This document shows, piece after piece, positions 35,379-44,588 of a DNA stretch of 64,000 nt. The position numbers were made by a program, and so were the translations under genes. The notes beneath the pieces are model-generated. The model ran no database searches. It had not been told where the DNA came from and worked only from the letters and a program-made list of their open reading frames with translations. How positions within the stretch are numbered: position 1 is the stretch's first letter; the number at the start of each line of letters is the position of its first letter. Source of the stretch: Stenotrophomonas rhizophila (GTDB lineage Bacteria; Pseudomonadota; Gammaproteobacteria; Xanthomonadales; Xanthomonadaceae); assembly GCF_020857975.1 (NCBI RefSeq), contig NZ_JACWUO010000007.1, forward strand, positions 1-64,000, read 5' to 3'.

Positions 35379-36344
35379 ATGGACCGATATGAACGCATCA
35401 ACGCCCTGCATCGTCTGCTGAAGTCCGCCCGTTACCCGGTGACGGTGGCGACCCTGCAGGAAAAACTGGAGTGTTCCCGCGCCACCGTCTACCGCGACCT
35501 GGCCTTCCTGCGCGACGCCCTGATGGCGCCGGTGGAGGGCGATGGCGAGGCCGGGTTCCGCTACCAGGACGACGAGAGCGCGCGCTTCGAGCTGCCCGGG
35601 CTGTGGCTCAGTTCGGAGGAACTGCACGCGCTGCTGGCGTCCCAGCATCTGCTCTCGCGTACCGGCGGCGGAGTACTGTCGTCGGTGCTGGCGCCGCTGC
35701 AGCAGCGCATCGAAGGGCTGCTGGCGGCCCAGGCCGGGGTCTCGACCTGGCCGGTCGACCGGGTCCGGGTGATCCCGCACCGCGGCCGCAAGTTCGACGA
35801 AGCCAGCTTCCGCGCGGTGGCCTCGGCGGTGCTGGAGCGCAAGCAGCTGGGCTTTGAATACCGCGCCCGCTCCACCGATGAGGCGACCAAGCGCACGGTG
35901 TCGCCGCAGCGCATGACCCATTACCGCGACAACTGGTACCTGGACGCCTGGGACCACGGCCGCGAGGGCCTGCGCAGCTTCGCGGTGGACCGCATCTACA
36001 AGGCGCGGGTAGTCGACACGGCCGCGCGCGACGTGGACGACAGCATCCTGGACGAGCAGCTGGGCGCCAGCTACGGCATCTTCTCCGGCGCCCCCAAGGG
36101 CTGGGCCACCATCGTGTTCAGTGCCAAGGCGGCGCGCTGGGTGGCCGACGAGCACTGGCACTCCAAGCAGCAGGGCCGCTTCCTGCCCGACGGCCGCTAC
36201 GAGTTGAAGGTGCCCTACAGCGTGTCGCGCGAGTTGCTGATGGACGTGCTGCATTACGGCTCGGATGCGGAGATCATCGAGCCGGTGATGCTGCGCGAGC
36301 AGGCCAAGGCGTTGTTGGCGCTGGCGTTGAGCAATTACGAATAA
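35379..36344 (+). CDS. WYL-domain transcriptional regulator (YafY-like)
   Basis: The 321-residue protein has an N-terminal winged HTH (about residues 1-60: MDRYERINALHRLLKSARYP, ECSRATVYRDLAFLRDAL), then a WYL domain with RMTHYRDNWYLDAWDHGREG at about 182-201, and a C-terminal WCX-type segment (YELKVPYSVSRELLMDVLHY). WYL proteins bind nucleotides or nucleic acid and control DNA-damage and defence genes in many bacteria. It is divergent from the LolA-like lipoprotein gene. The target is unknown. Confidence 0.88.
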   Translation: MDRYERINALHRLLKSARYPVTVATLQEKLECSRATVYRDLAFLRDALMAPVEGDGEAGFRYQDDESARFELPGLWLSSEELHALLASQHLLSRTGGGVLSSVLAPLQQRIEGLLAAQAGVSTWPVDRVRVIPHRGRKFDEASFRAVASAVLERKQLGFEYRARSTDEATKRTVSPQRMTHYRDNWYLDAWDHGREGLRSFAVDRIYKARVVDTAARDVDDSILDEQLGASYGIFSGAPKGWATIVFSAKAARWVADEHWHSKQQGRFLPDGRYELKVPYSVSRELLMDVLHYGSDAEIIEPVMLREQAKALLALALSNYE

Positions 36345-36506
36345 TTGCGCGCGGAGTGGTCTCACGCATCGCCGCGCAAAGTACGCCCAGCGCACAGGAT
36401 GACGAACGCATCGCCATGCGCCACCAACCTGACCCACCAGGCTTTGGCCCTAAGCGACCCACCCCGGTCGTGAAGCCACCCTGATGAAATCCAGTCATAT
36501 CCCCCG

Positions 36507-36534
36507 ATACCGCAAGGGCGGGGGTGTGCGGTAT
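36507..36534. promoter_or_regulatory. inverted repeat upstream of metQ
   Basis: ATACCGCA (36507-36514) and TGCGGTAT (36527-36534) are exact inverted copies with a 12-base spacer, 37 bases before the metQ ATG. It may be an operator for a methionine or SAM regulator or a leader hairpin. No SAM riboswitch was recognised. Confidence 0.45.
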
Positions 36535-36570
36535 GGTTGGGCGCTGTCGCTGCCCCCGGATACCGCCCCC

Positions 36571-37365
36571 ATGAAGAAGTCCCTGCTGCTCCCGCTGTTC
36601 GCCACCGTGCTGGCCCTGGCCGCCTGCGGCAAGCCCAACGCCGATTCGCAGAAGCTGGTGGTGGCCGCCACCGCCGTGCCGCATGCCGAAATCCTGGCCG
36701 TGGTCAAGCCGCTGCTGCAGAAGGAAGGCCTGGAGCTGGAGGTGCGCGTGTTCAACGACTACGTGCAGCCCAACGACCAGCTGGTGCAGAAGCAGGTAGA
36801 CGTCAACTACTTCCAGACCGAGCCCTACCTGGACGCCTACAACCGCGACCGCAAGACCGACCTGGTCAAGGTGATCGGCGTGCATATCGAGCCGTTCGGC
36901 GCCTATTCGCGTCGCTTCAAGTCGCTGGACGCGGTGCCGGCGGGCGCCGACGTGGTGATCCCCAACGACCCGAGCAACAACAGCCGCGCGCTGATCCTGC
37001 TGCACAAGGCCGGGCTGATCACGCTCAAGGACCCGACCAATGCGCTGGCCACCCAGCGCGACATCACCGCCAACCCGAAGCAGCTGAAGTTCCGCGAGCT
37101 GGATTCGGCGATGCTGCCGCGCGTGCTCGACCAGGTCGACCTGGCCCTGATCAACACCAACTACGCGCTCGATGCCGGGCTCAACCCGACCCAGGACGCG
37201 CTGGCGATCGAGAGCAAGGATTCGCCGTACGTGAACTTCCTGGTCGCCCGCCCGGACAACCGCGACGATGCGCGCGTGCAGAAGCTGGCCAAGGCGTTGA
37301 CCAGCCCCGAGGTAAAGGCCTTCATCGCCGAGAAATACAAGGGCGCGGTATTGCCGGCGTTCTGA
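36571..37365 (+). CDS. metQ: MetQ/NlpA methionine-binding lipoprotein
   Basis: The 264-residue protein has a lipobox LAAC (Cys19), then the NlpA fold with VVAATAVPHAEILAVVKPLL, VDVNYFQTEPYLDAYNRD, and GLITLKDPTNALATQRDI. It is the substrate-binding part of the methionine ABC importer, in the periplasm anchored to the inner membrane. The MetN ATPase and MetI permease are not next to it, so it is a solitary copy that would rely on a MetNI pair elsewhere. An alternative ligand of the family cannot be excluded. Confidence 0.88.
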   Translation: MKKSLLLPLFATVLALAACGKPNADSQKLVVAATAVPHAEILAVVKPLLQKEGLELEVRVFNDYVQPNDQLVQKQVDVNYFQTEPYLDAYNRDRKTDLVKVIGVHIEPFGAYSRRFKSLDAVPAGADVVIPNDPSNNSRALILLHKAGLITLKDPTNALATQRDITANPKQLKFRELDSAMLPRVLDQVDLALINTNYALDAGLNPTQDALAIESKDSPYVNFLVARPDNRDDARVQKLAKALTSPEVKAFIAEKYKGAVLPAF

Positions 37366-37408
37366 TCGGAACAACGATCCAATCCCGCTGGCGACCATCG
37401 GAACCGAC

Positions 37409-37430
37409 GTAGATCCACGCCATGCGTGGA
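37409..37430. repeat. GTAG palindrome (SMAG-like)
   Basis: GTAGA is followed by TCCACGC-CAT-GCGTGGA, a seven-bp stem. It lies in the 170-base gap between convergent metQ and glpK and may help end transcription. Confidence 0.65.
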
Positions 37431-37535
37431 GGCTCTTCGGTCCGATCGTCGTGAAGGCTGGCCGGCCGGTGGCTCCGGTCGGCGTTCAACGTCGTGGGGG
37501 CCTGACCGCGGCGTTACGCGGGCAGGCACAGGGGG

Positions 37536-39089
<1,554 letters not shown>

Positions 39090-39151
39090 TCAGCGCGGGC
39101 CGCTGCCGGCAGTCTGCCGCAACGCGCGCTGGCGGTCGGCAGGAACGATGG

Positions 39152-40645
39152 TCAGGGGGCAGTGCCGGGCAGGGCGCCGGCGCGTGCCTCCAGCCAGCGG
39201 GCCAGGTGCTGCTGCTGGGCCGCATCCAGCACCAGGCCCAGCTTGGTGCGCCGCCACAGCAGGTCATCGGCGTGCTGTACCCATTCGCAGGTGCACAGGT
39301 AGTCGACCTCGGCCTGGTACAGGTCCGCGCCGAAGTGCTCGCCCAGGGCCGGCAGCGCATCGGCGTCGCCGATGATCCGTTCGGCGCGGCAGCCGTAGCT
39401 GCCGGCCCAGCGTGCGGCCAGTGCCGGCGGCAGCCACGGCCAGCGTTCGCCCAGCCAGGCCTGCACCTGCGCCGGGGTGCCGCGGCTGCCGCCGGGCAGT
39501 ACCGCGCCGGTGCCGGTCCAGGCCGGTGGGCAGGCGGCGCGGCCGTGCAGCAGCAGGTCCACCGCCTGTTCGGCCAGGCGCCGGTAGGTGGTCAGCTTGC
39601 CGCCGAAGACATTCAGCAGCGGCGCGCCGTCGCTGTCCAGGTCCAGCAGGTAATCGCGGCTGACCGCACTGGGGTTGGCCTGCGCATCGTCCAGCAGCGG
39701 CCGCACCCCGCTGTAGCTCCACAGCACGTCGCTGCGCTGGATATGCTGGTGGAAGCTGCGGTTCACCGCCGCGCACAGGTAGTCCAGCTGCGCCGCGTCG
39801 ATGCCGGCGTCGGCCGGATCGCCGTGGAAGTCGACGTCGGTGGTACCGACCAGGGTGAACTGGCGCTCGAACGGAATGGCGAACACGATGCGCCGGTCCG
39901 GCTGCTGCAGCAGGTAGGCATGGTCGTGGCCGTACAGCGCCGGCAGCACGATATGGCTGCCCTGCACCAGCCGCAGCGGTACGGCGCGGCTGTGGCTGAT
40001 GTCCTTGCAGAACGCCGCGGCCCAGGGCCCGGTGGCGTTGACCAGGCTGCGTGCGTGGACCACGCGCTGGTGGCCCTGCGCATCGCGTAGTTCGGCGCTC
40101 CAGCCCTGTGCATCGCGCCAGGCGCGGGTGCAGGTGGTGCGCGGCCAGATCCGCGCGCCGCGCTCGGCGGCATCCAGCGCATTGAGCACGACCAGCCGGG
40201 CATCGGGCACGCGTGCATCGGTATAGATGAAGCCCAGGCCGCCACTGTCGCGCAGCGGCATGCCGAACGGGTGGCCATGCAGGCGCAGCGCCCGCGAACG
40301 CGGCAGCGTACCGCGGCCGAGCAGGTCGTACAGCCGCAGGCCCAGCCGGAGCATCCAGGCCGGGCGCAGCTGCGGGCTGTGCGGCAGCACGAAGCCCAGC
40401 GGGGTGACCAGGTGCGGGGCGATGCGCAGCAGCGTCGCGCGTTCGGCCAGCGAGCGGTGCACCAGCCCGAACTGGCGCTGTTCCAGGTAGCGCAGCCCGC
40501 CATGCACCAGCTTGCTGCTGGCGCTGGAGGTATGCGCGGCCAGGTCGTGCTGTTCGCACAGGGCCACCTGCAGGCCGCGCCCGGCCGCGTCGCGGGCGAT
40601 GCCCGCGCCATTGATGCCGCCGCCCACGACCAGCAGATCGAGCAT
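39152..40645 (-). CDS. glpD: aerobic glycerol-3-phosphate dehydrogenase
   Basis: The 497-residue FAD enzyme oxidises glycerol-3-phosphate to dihydroxyacetone phosphate and passes electrons to quinone at the inner membrane. The FAD-binding N-terminus MLDLLVVGGGINGAGIARDA, SASSKLVHGGLRYLE and GTTDVDFHGDPADAG are the family motifs. Length is typical. It lies upstream of glpK in the same direction, so the two form a glycerol-use pair. A GGGGTG stretch precedes the start. Confidence 0.95.
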   Translation of the reverse strand: MLDLLVVGGGINGAGIARDAAGRGLQVALCEQHDLAAHTSSASSKLVHGGLRYLEQRQFGLVHRSLAERATLLRIAPHLVTPLGFVLPHSPQLRPAWMLRLGLRLYDLLGRGTLPRSRALRLHGHPFGMPLRDSGGLGFIYTDARVPDARLVVLNALDAAERGARIWPRTTCTRAWRDAQGWSAELRDAQGHQRVVHARSLVNATGPWAAAFCKDISHSRAVPLRLVQGSHIVLPALYGHDHAYLLQQPDRRIVFAIPFERQFTLVGTTDVDFHGDPADAGIDAAQLDYLCAAVNRSFHQHIQRSDVLWSYSGVRPLLDDAQANPSAVSRDYLLDLDSDGAPLLNVFGGKLTTYRRLAEQAVDLLLHGRAACPPAWTGTGAVLPGGSRGTPAQVQAWLGERWPWLPPALAARWAGSYGCRAERIIGDADALPALGEHFGADLYQAEVDYLCTCEWVQHADDLLWRRTKLGLVLDAAQQQHLARWLEARAGALPGTAP

Positions 40646-40855
40646 GTCCGCACACCCCGTGCCTGCCGATTGGCTGGCCTTGTGCTGAGCCTAGTCCAGC
40701 GACGGTGTCGGTGGTATGCCCAGGCCGGGCAATACCGCGCTGCACGGCGCCGAAACGGGACGAAGTACTGGTTTCGCAAGGGGATGGACGGGCGCCGTCG
40801 GTGCCGCACGCGCCGGATGCGTCATCGCCGCCCCGTGCTGTGGCGGCCCACAACG

Positions 40856-40882
40856 CCAACGGGCCCGCAAGGGGCCCGTTGG
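40856..40882 (-). terminator. GC hairpin downstream of ompW
   Basis: CCAACGGGCCC (40856-40866) pairs with GGGCCCGTTGG (40872-40882) across a five-base loop, 28 bases after the ompW stop on the minus strand. No T run follows, so efficiency is uncertain. The 40646-40855 interval holds no gene. Confidence 0.5.
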
Positions 40883-40910
40883 GTGATGCATGACAGCGTG
40901 TGGCCGGTGC

Positions 40911-41546
40911 TTAGAAGCGCGCGCCGATGCCGAAGCCGACGGTCCACGGATCCAGCTTGGCCTTGTCGCCGGTCTTGTCGCCGTTGACGGTCAGTTCCGG
41001 GCGCGAATGCATGTAGCGCGCATCGGCACGGGCGAACCAGGTGCTGTTGATGTTCATGTCCACGCCGACGGTGCCGATGGCGCCCTTGGCGGTTTCCAGG
41101 CCGACATGGCCGATGCCGCTGTCCAGCTTCTCGTTGCTGAAGTTGGACTCGTAGTAGCCCACGCCGACGAACGGGCGGAACACGTTGTCGGCCTGGCCGA
41201 AGTGGTACTGGCCGCTCAGCGCGATCGGCTGCTGCTCGACGCTGCCCAGGCGGTTGCCGTCGGAGCCGCGCACGCGGTGGTCGAACTTGTCGGCCGCGCC
41301 CCACAGTTCCACGGCCCAGTTGTCATTGATGTAGTAGCTGAAGCTCACCGTCGGCGCCGGGCCGCCGTCGACCTTGCCGATGCCGTCGACCGGATCGTTC
41401 TTCGGCTGCAGCAGCGAGACGCCGCCGACCACGGCAAAATGCTTGCCCGAGGCGGTATCGGCGCTGGAGGTGTCCTGCGCGAAGGCGGCCGGGGCAAAGG
41501 CCAGCGCGGTCAGGGTAGCCAGGGTCAGGGTATGGATGGAACGCAT
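40911..41546 (-). CDS. ompW: OmpW family outer-membrane protein
   Basis: The 211-residue protein has a signal peptide ending AAFA and an eight-strand barrel typical of OmpW/AlkL: FAVVGGVSLLQPKNDP, TVSFSYYINDNWAVELWGAA, NVFRPFVGVGYYESNFSNEK, and a terminal GIGARF with Phe. OmpW proteins form narrow channels for hydrophobic molecules. GAGGAGATC before the ATG is a strong ribosome site. It is divergent from the deoxyinosine glycosylase gene. Confidence 0.9.
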   Translation of the reverse strand: MRSIHTLTLATLTALAFAPAAFAQDTSSADTASGKHFAVVGGVSLLQPKNDPVDGIGKVDGGPAPTVSFSYYINDNWAVELWGAADKFDHRVRGSDGNRLGSVEQQPIALSGQYHFGQADNVFRPFVGVGYYESNFSNEKLDSGIGHVGLETAKGAIGTVGVDMNINSTWFARADARYMHSRPELTVNGDKTGDKAKLDPWTVGFGIGARF

Positions 41547-41734
41547 GGGGGATCTCCTCAGTATTTTTGTTCTGTGCCCCTTGCGTCGGGGCGAGGCAAA
41601 CGTAGTCCCCGCAACATGAATCGCATCCGACGCGCGTTAAAATTTAGTTTGTTCCGTTCAGCGACCAGCAAAAAACCGTTGCGGTTGCACGCGCTGATGG
41701 TGGCGGGGACGTTCATGGACTTGTGGGAGATGTG

Positions 41735-42277
41735 ATGGAACAGATGCAATGCAGCGGCTTTCCCGCGCAGGTGGATACGCAATGCCGGGTGCTGGTGCTG
41801 GGTTCGATGCCGGGCGTGGCCTCGCTGCAGGCCGCGCAGTACTACGCGCATCCACGCAACCGTTTCTGGCCGTTGATGGCGGCGCTGTGCGGCATCGATG
41901 CGACCCAGTCGTACGCGGTGCGGCTGGCGGCACTCCAGGCCGCCGGCGTGGGCCTTTGGGATGTGATCGGGCATTGCCGGCGGCGCGGCAGCCTGGATGC
42001 GGCGATCGTGCGTGGCAGCGAAGTGCCCAATGCGGTGCCGGCACTGATCGAGCAGTTGCCGCAGCTGCGTGCGGTGGCCTGCAATGGCGCTACCGCGCAC
42101 CGCGCCTTCGAGCGCTGGGTGGCCCCGGCGCTGGGCGCGCGTGGCCGCTCGCTGCCGGTGTGGGCGCTGCCCTCGACCAGCCCGGCCAATGCGGCCTGGT
42201 CGCTGCCGCGGCTGCAGTTGGCCTGGCAGCCGGTGCAGTTGGCCTGGCAGCCGGTGGCCGCGGCGCTGCAGGACTGA
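41735..42277 (+). CDS. DNA-deoxyinosine glycosylase (UDG superfamily)
   Basis: The 180-residue protein carries LVLGSMPGVASLQAAQYYAH and PRNRFWPLM (about residues 20-50), the signature of the family 6 hypoxanthine/deoxyinosine glycosylases. These remove deaminated adenine from DNA. The C-terminus has ALPSTSPANAAWS, the second active-site motif of the superfamily. Near its end the gene has a perfect 21-bp tandem duplication (42215-42256) that repeats QLAWQPV. GGGAGA before the ATG fixes the start. The family in E. coli is not orthologous, so no symbol is given. Confidence 0.85.
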   Translation: MEQMQCSGFPAQVDTQCRVLVLGSMPGVASLQAAQYYAHPRNRFWPLMAALCGIDATQSYAVRLAALQAAGVGLWDVIGHCRRRGSLDAAIVRGSEVPNAVPALIEQLPQLRAVACNGATAHRAFERWVAPALGARGRSLPVWALPSTSPANAAWSLPRLQLAWQPVQLAWQPVAAALQD

Positions 42278-42475
42278 GCCGTCCAGGGCGCGGACAATAC
42301 GGTACCGACTGGAAAATTCGGCTTGGTACTGACGCAAGCGCGAGCCCGCCAAGGCCGGACGTGCAACAGCCTGTCCCGGGACAGCGGAGGCGAATATTCG
42401 CCCAGCCGGTTGGCGCTGACGCCCGCTGCCCCCACAATAGGCGATTCCCTACACCAGATTGCCGGAGTTATCCCC

Positions 42476-43879
42476 ATGGCCGAAATCAAGGAAGCACTTG
42501 TCCCCGATATCGGTGACTACAGCGATATCCCGGTAATCGAGGTGCTGGTCGCCGTTGGTGACACCGTCAAGAAGGACCAGGGCCTGGTCACGCTGGAATC
42601 GGACAAGGCCACGATGGAAGTGCCGTCCTCGGTGGCCGGCGTGGTCAAGGAGATCAAGGTCAAGATCGGCGACAACCTGTCCGAGGGCAAGGTCGTGGCG
42701 CTGATCGAAGTGGCCGAAGGCGAGGCCAAGCCGGCCGCCGCCGCGGCCCCGGCCCCGGCCGCCAAGGTCGAAACCGCCGAGACCGGTGCCAAGGTCGAGC
42801 CGGTCGCCACCGCCGCCCAGCCGGACAAGCTGGCCGAGCGCGAGATCGAGCAGGCCGCGGCCAAGCCGTCCCAGCCGGCCCCGGCCGCTGCGGCGCCGTC
42901 GGCCGGTGCGCCGAGCAGCCCGCCGGTGCAGTTCAATGCCGACAGCGTGCTGCCGCAGAAGGTGCCGTACGCCTCGCCGGCGGTGCGCGTGTTCGCGCGC
43001 GAGCTGGGCGTTGACCTGAACCAGCTCAGCGGGACCGAGAAGGGCGGCCGCATCACCAAGGGCGACGTGCAGAAGTTCGTCAAGTCCGCGCTGACTGGTG
43101 GCGGCGCTGCCGGCGGCGGCACCGTCGCCGGGGGCGGCGGCCTGAACCTGCTGGCCTGGCCGAAGGTGGACTTCAGCAAGTTCGGTGAGGTCGAGGTGCA
43201 GCCGCTGTCGCGGATCAAGAAGATCTCCGGCGCGAACCTGGCCCGCAACTGGGCGATGATTCCGCACGTCACCCAATTCGAGCAGGCCGACATCACCGAG
43301 CTGGAAGCCCTGCGCGTGGCACTGAACAAGGAGAACGAAAAGGCCGGCATCAAGCTGACCATGCTCGCCTTCCTGGTCAAGGCCAGCGCCGCGGCGCTGA
43401 AGAAGTTCCCCGAGTTCAACGCCTCGCTGGACGCCAGCGGCGAGAACCTGACCCTGAAGAAGTACTTCAACATCGGCTTCGCCGCCGACACCCCGAATGG
43501 GCTGGTGGTGCCGGTGATCCGCGACGTCGACAAGAAGGGCGTGGTGCAGATCGCGCAGGAATCGGGCGAACTGGCCAAGAAGGCGCGCGACGGCAAGCTG
43601 GGCCCGGCCGACATGAGCGGTGGCTGCTTCTCGATCAGCTCGCTGGGCGGGATCGGCGGCACCGCGTTCACCCCGATCGTCAATGCACCCGAAGTGGCCA
43701 TCCTGGGCGTGTCCAAGTCGTCGATCCAGCCGGTCTGGAACGGCAAGGAGTTCGCCCCGAAGCTGCTGCTGCCGCTGTCGCTGAGCTACGACCACCGGGT
43801 CATCGACGGTGCGCTGGCCGCCCGCTTCACCACCTACCTGTCGCAGGTGCTGGCCGACATGCGGCGCGTGCTGCTGTGA
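42476..43879 (+). CDS. aceF: dihydrolipoamide acetyltransferase (pyruvate dehydrogenase E2)
   Basis: The 467-residue protein has a lipoyl domain (residues 1-75) with the lipoylated K44 in LESDKATMEVP, an Ala/Pro linker, the peripheral-subunit-binding domain (about 160-200: SPAVRVFARELGVDLNQLSG) and the catalytic core ending with LSYDHRVIDGALAARF, where the HxxxD motif lies. It forms the core of the pyruvate dehydrogenase complex and transfers acetyl groups to CoA. The E1 gene is not adjacent; the E3 gene lies 710 bases on. GGAG nine bases before the ATG supports the start. Confidence 0.93.
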   Translation: MAEIKEALVPDIGDYSDIPVIEVLVAVGDTVKKDQGLVTLESDKATMEVPSSVAGVVKEIKVKIGDNLSEGKVVALIEVAEGEAKPAAAAAPAPAAKVETAETGAKVEPVATAAQPDKLAEREIEQAAAKPSQPAPAAAAPSAGAPSSPPVQFNADSVLPQKVPYASPAVRVFARELGVDLNQLSGTEKGGRITKGDVQKFVKSALTGGGAAGGGTVAGGGGLNLLAWPKVDFSKFGEVEVQPLSRIKKISGANLARNWAMIPHVTQFEQADITELEALRVALNKENEKAGIKLTMLAFLVKASAAALKKFPEFNASLDASGENLTLKKYFNIGFAADTPNGLVVPVIRDVDKKGVVQIAQESGELAKKARDGKLGPADMSGGCFSISSLGGIGGTAFTPIVNAPEVAILGVSKSSIQPVWNGKEFAPKLLLPLSLSYDHRVIDGALAARFTTYLSQVLADMRRVLL

Positions 43880-44571
43880 GGCAATGCCTGGCATTGCAGC
43901 CGGGCAGAGCCTATGTGCAGCCGGGCAGAGCCCGGCTCTACGGGCTGCTGATGCTGGCCGTGCTGCCGGTGCCGCAGGCGGTCGCGGCGGAATGCGCGTC
44001 CGGCCTGGGACGCGGCTGGCCACCGGCGGTGGGCAACTATGGCCAGGCGGTGGAAACCCTGTTCGAAGGCCGCGCGCAGCCGGCGCTGTCGCTGGTGACC
44101 CTGCCCAAGAGAGGGGTGGAAACCGGTGTGGCATTGCTGCCGGGCACCCAGGAACAGGAATGGACGCTGCGCTACAGCCGCGCCGACAAGCGGGTCTACA
44201 ACTGGAACAACAGCGCCCGCCAGGGCGGTCTTGAACTGCGCGTGGATCAGGAACCGGACCAGTACCAGGTAAGCATTCCGGCCGCGCTGGCGCAGCGCCT
44301 GCTGCGCAGTTGGCAGGCCGCGCTGGACGCAGCGGTACCGGCCGACCGCAAGGCGGCGGTGCTGGATGGGGAAGTGGTGTCCTTCCAGGTGGACGGGCGG
44401 CGCTTCAGCGGCCCGCGCCCGGAGTGCGGTACCGGCAAGCTGATGATGAAACAGGTGGCGCTGCTGATCGAAGCCAGCGACACCAAGGAAAAGAAGCTCG
44501 ACCGTCGCTGGCAGGATCTGGACGAGTCGCTCGACGAACTGCAGCAACTGCTCGCCGGCAAGGCCGGCTGA
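43876..44571 (+). CDS. hypothetical exported protein inside the E2-E3 locus
   Basis: The 231-residue frame starts with GTG overlapping the aceF stop (GTGA). Its first 25 residues are partly encoded by a GTAG repeat (43896-43941). An ATG at 43951 gives a shorter product starting MLAVLPVPQAVAAECASG. Both have a hydrophobic N-terminus ending AVAA that may act as a signal peptide. The body (ALSLVTLPKRGVETGVALLP, EWTLRYSRADKRVYNWNN) is beta-rich, followed by helical charged stretches (KEKKLDRRWQDLDESLDELQ). I do not know the family. The start is unsettled. Confidence 0.7.
   Translation: MRQCLALQPGRAYVQPGRARLYGLLMLAVLPVPQAVAAECASGLGRGWPPAVGNYGQAVETLFEGRAQPALSLVTLPKRGVETGVALLPGTQEQEWTLRYSRADKRVYNWNNSARQGGLELRVDQEPDQYQVSIPAALAQRLLRSWQAALDAAVPADRKAAVLDGEVVSFQVDGRRFSGPRPECGTGKLMMKQVALLIEASDTKEKKLDRRWQDLDESLDELQQLLAGKAG
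43896..43941. repeat. GTAG/SMAG repeat in a coding frame
   Basis: GCAGCCGGGCAGAGCC occurs twice as a direct repeat (43896-43911 and 43917-43932). The second copy extends into AGCCGGGCAGAGCCCGGCTC and TAC, a minus-strand GTAG palindrome. It lies just after the aceF stop codon, within the first codons of the next ORF. Confidence 0.7.
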
Positions 44572-44588
44572 GTACCAGGAGAACAACA

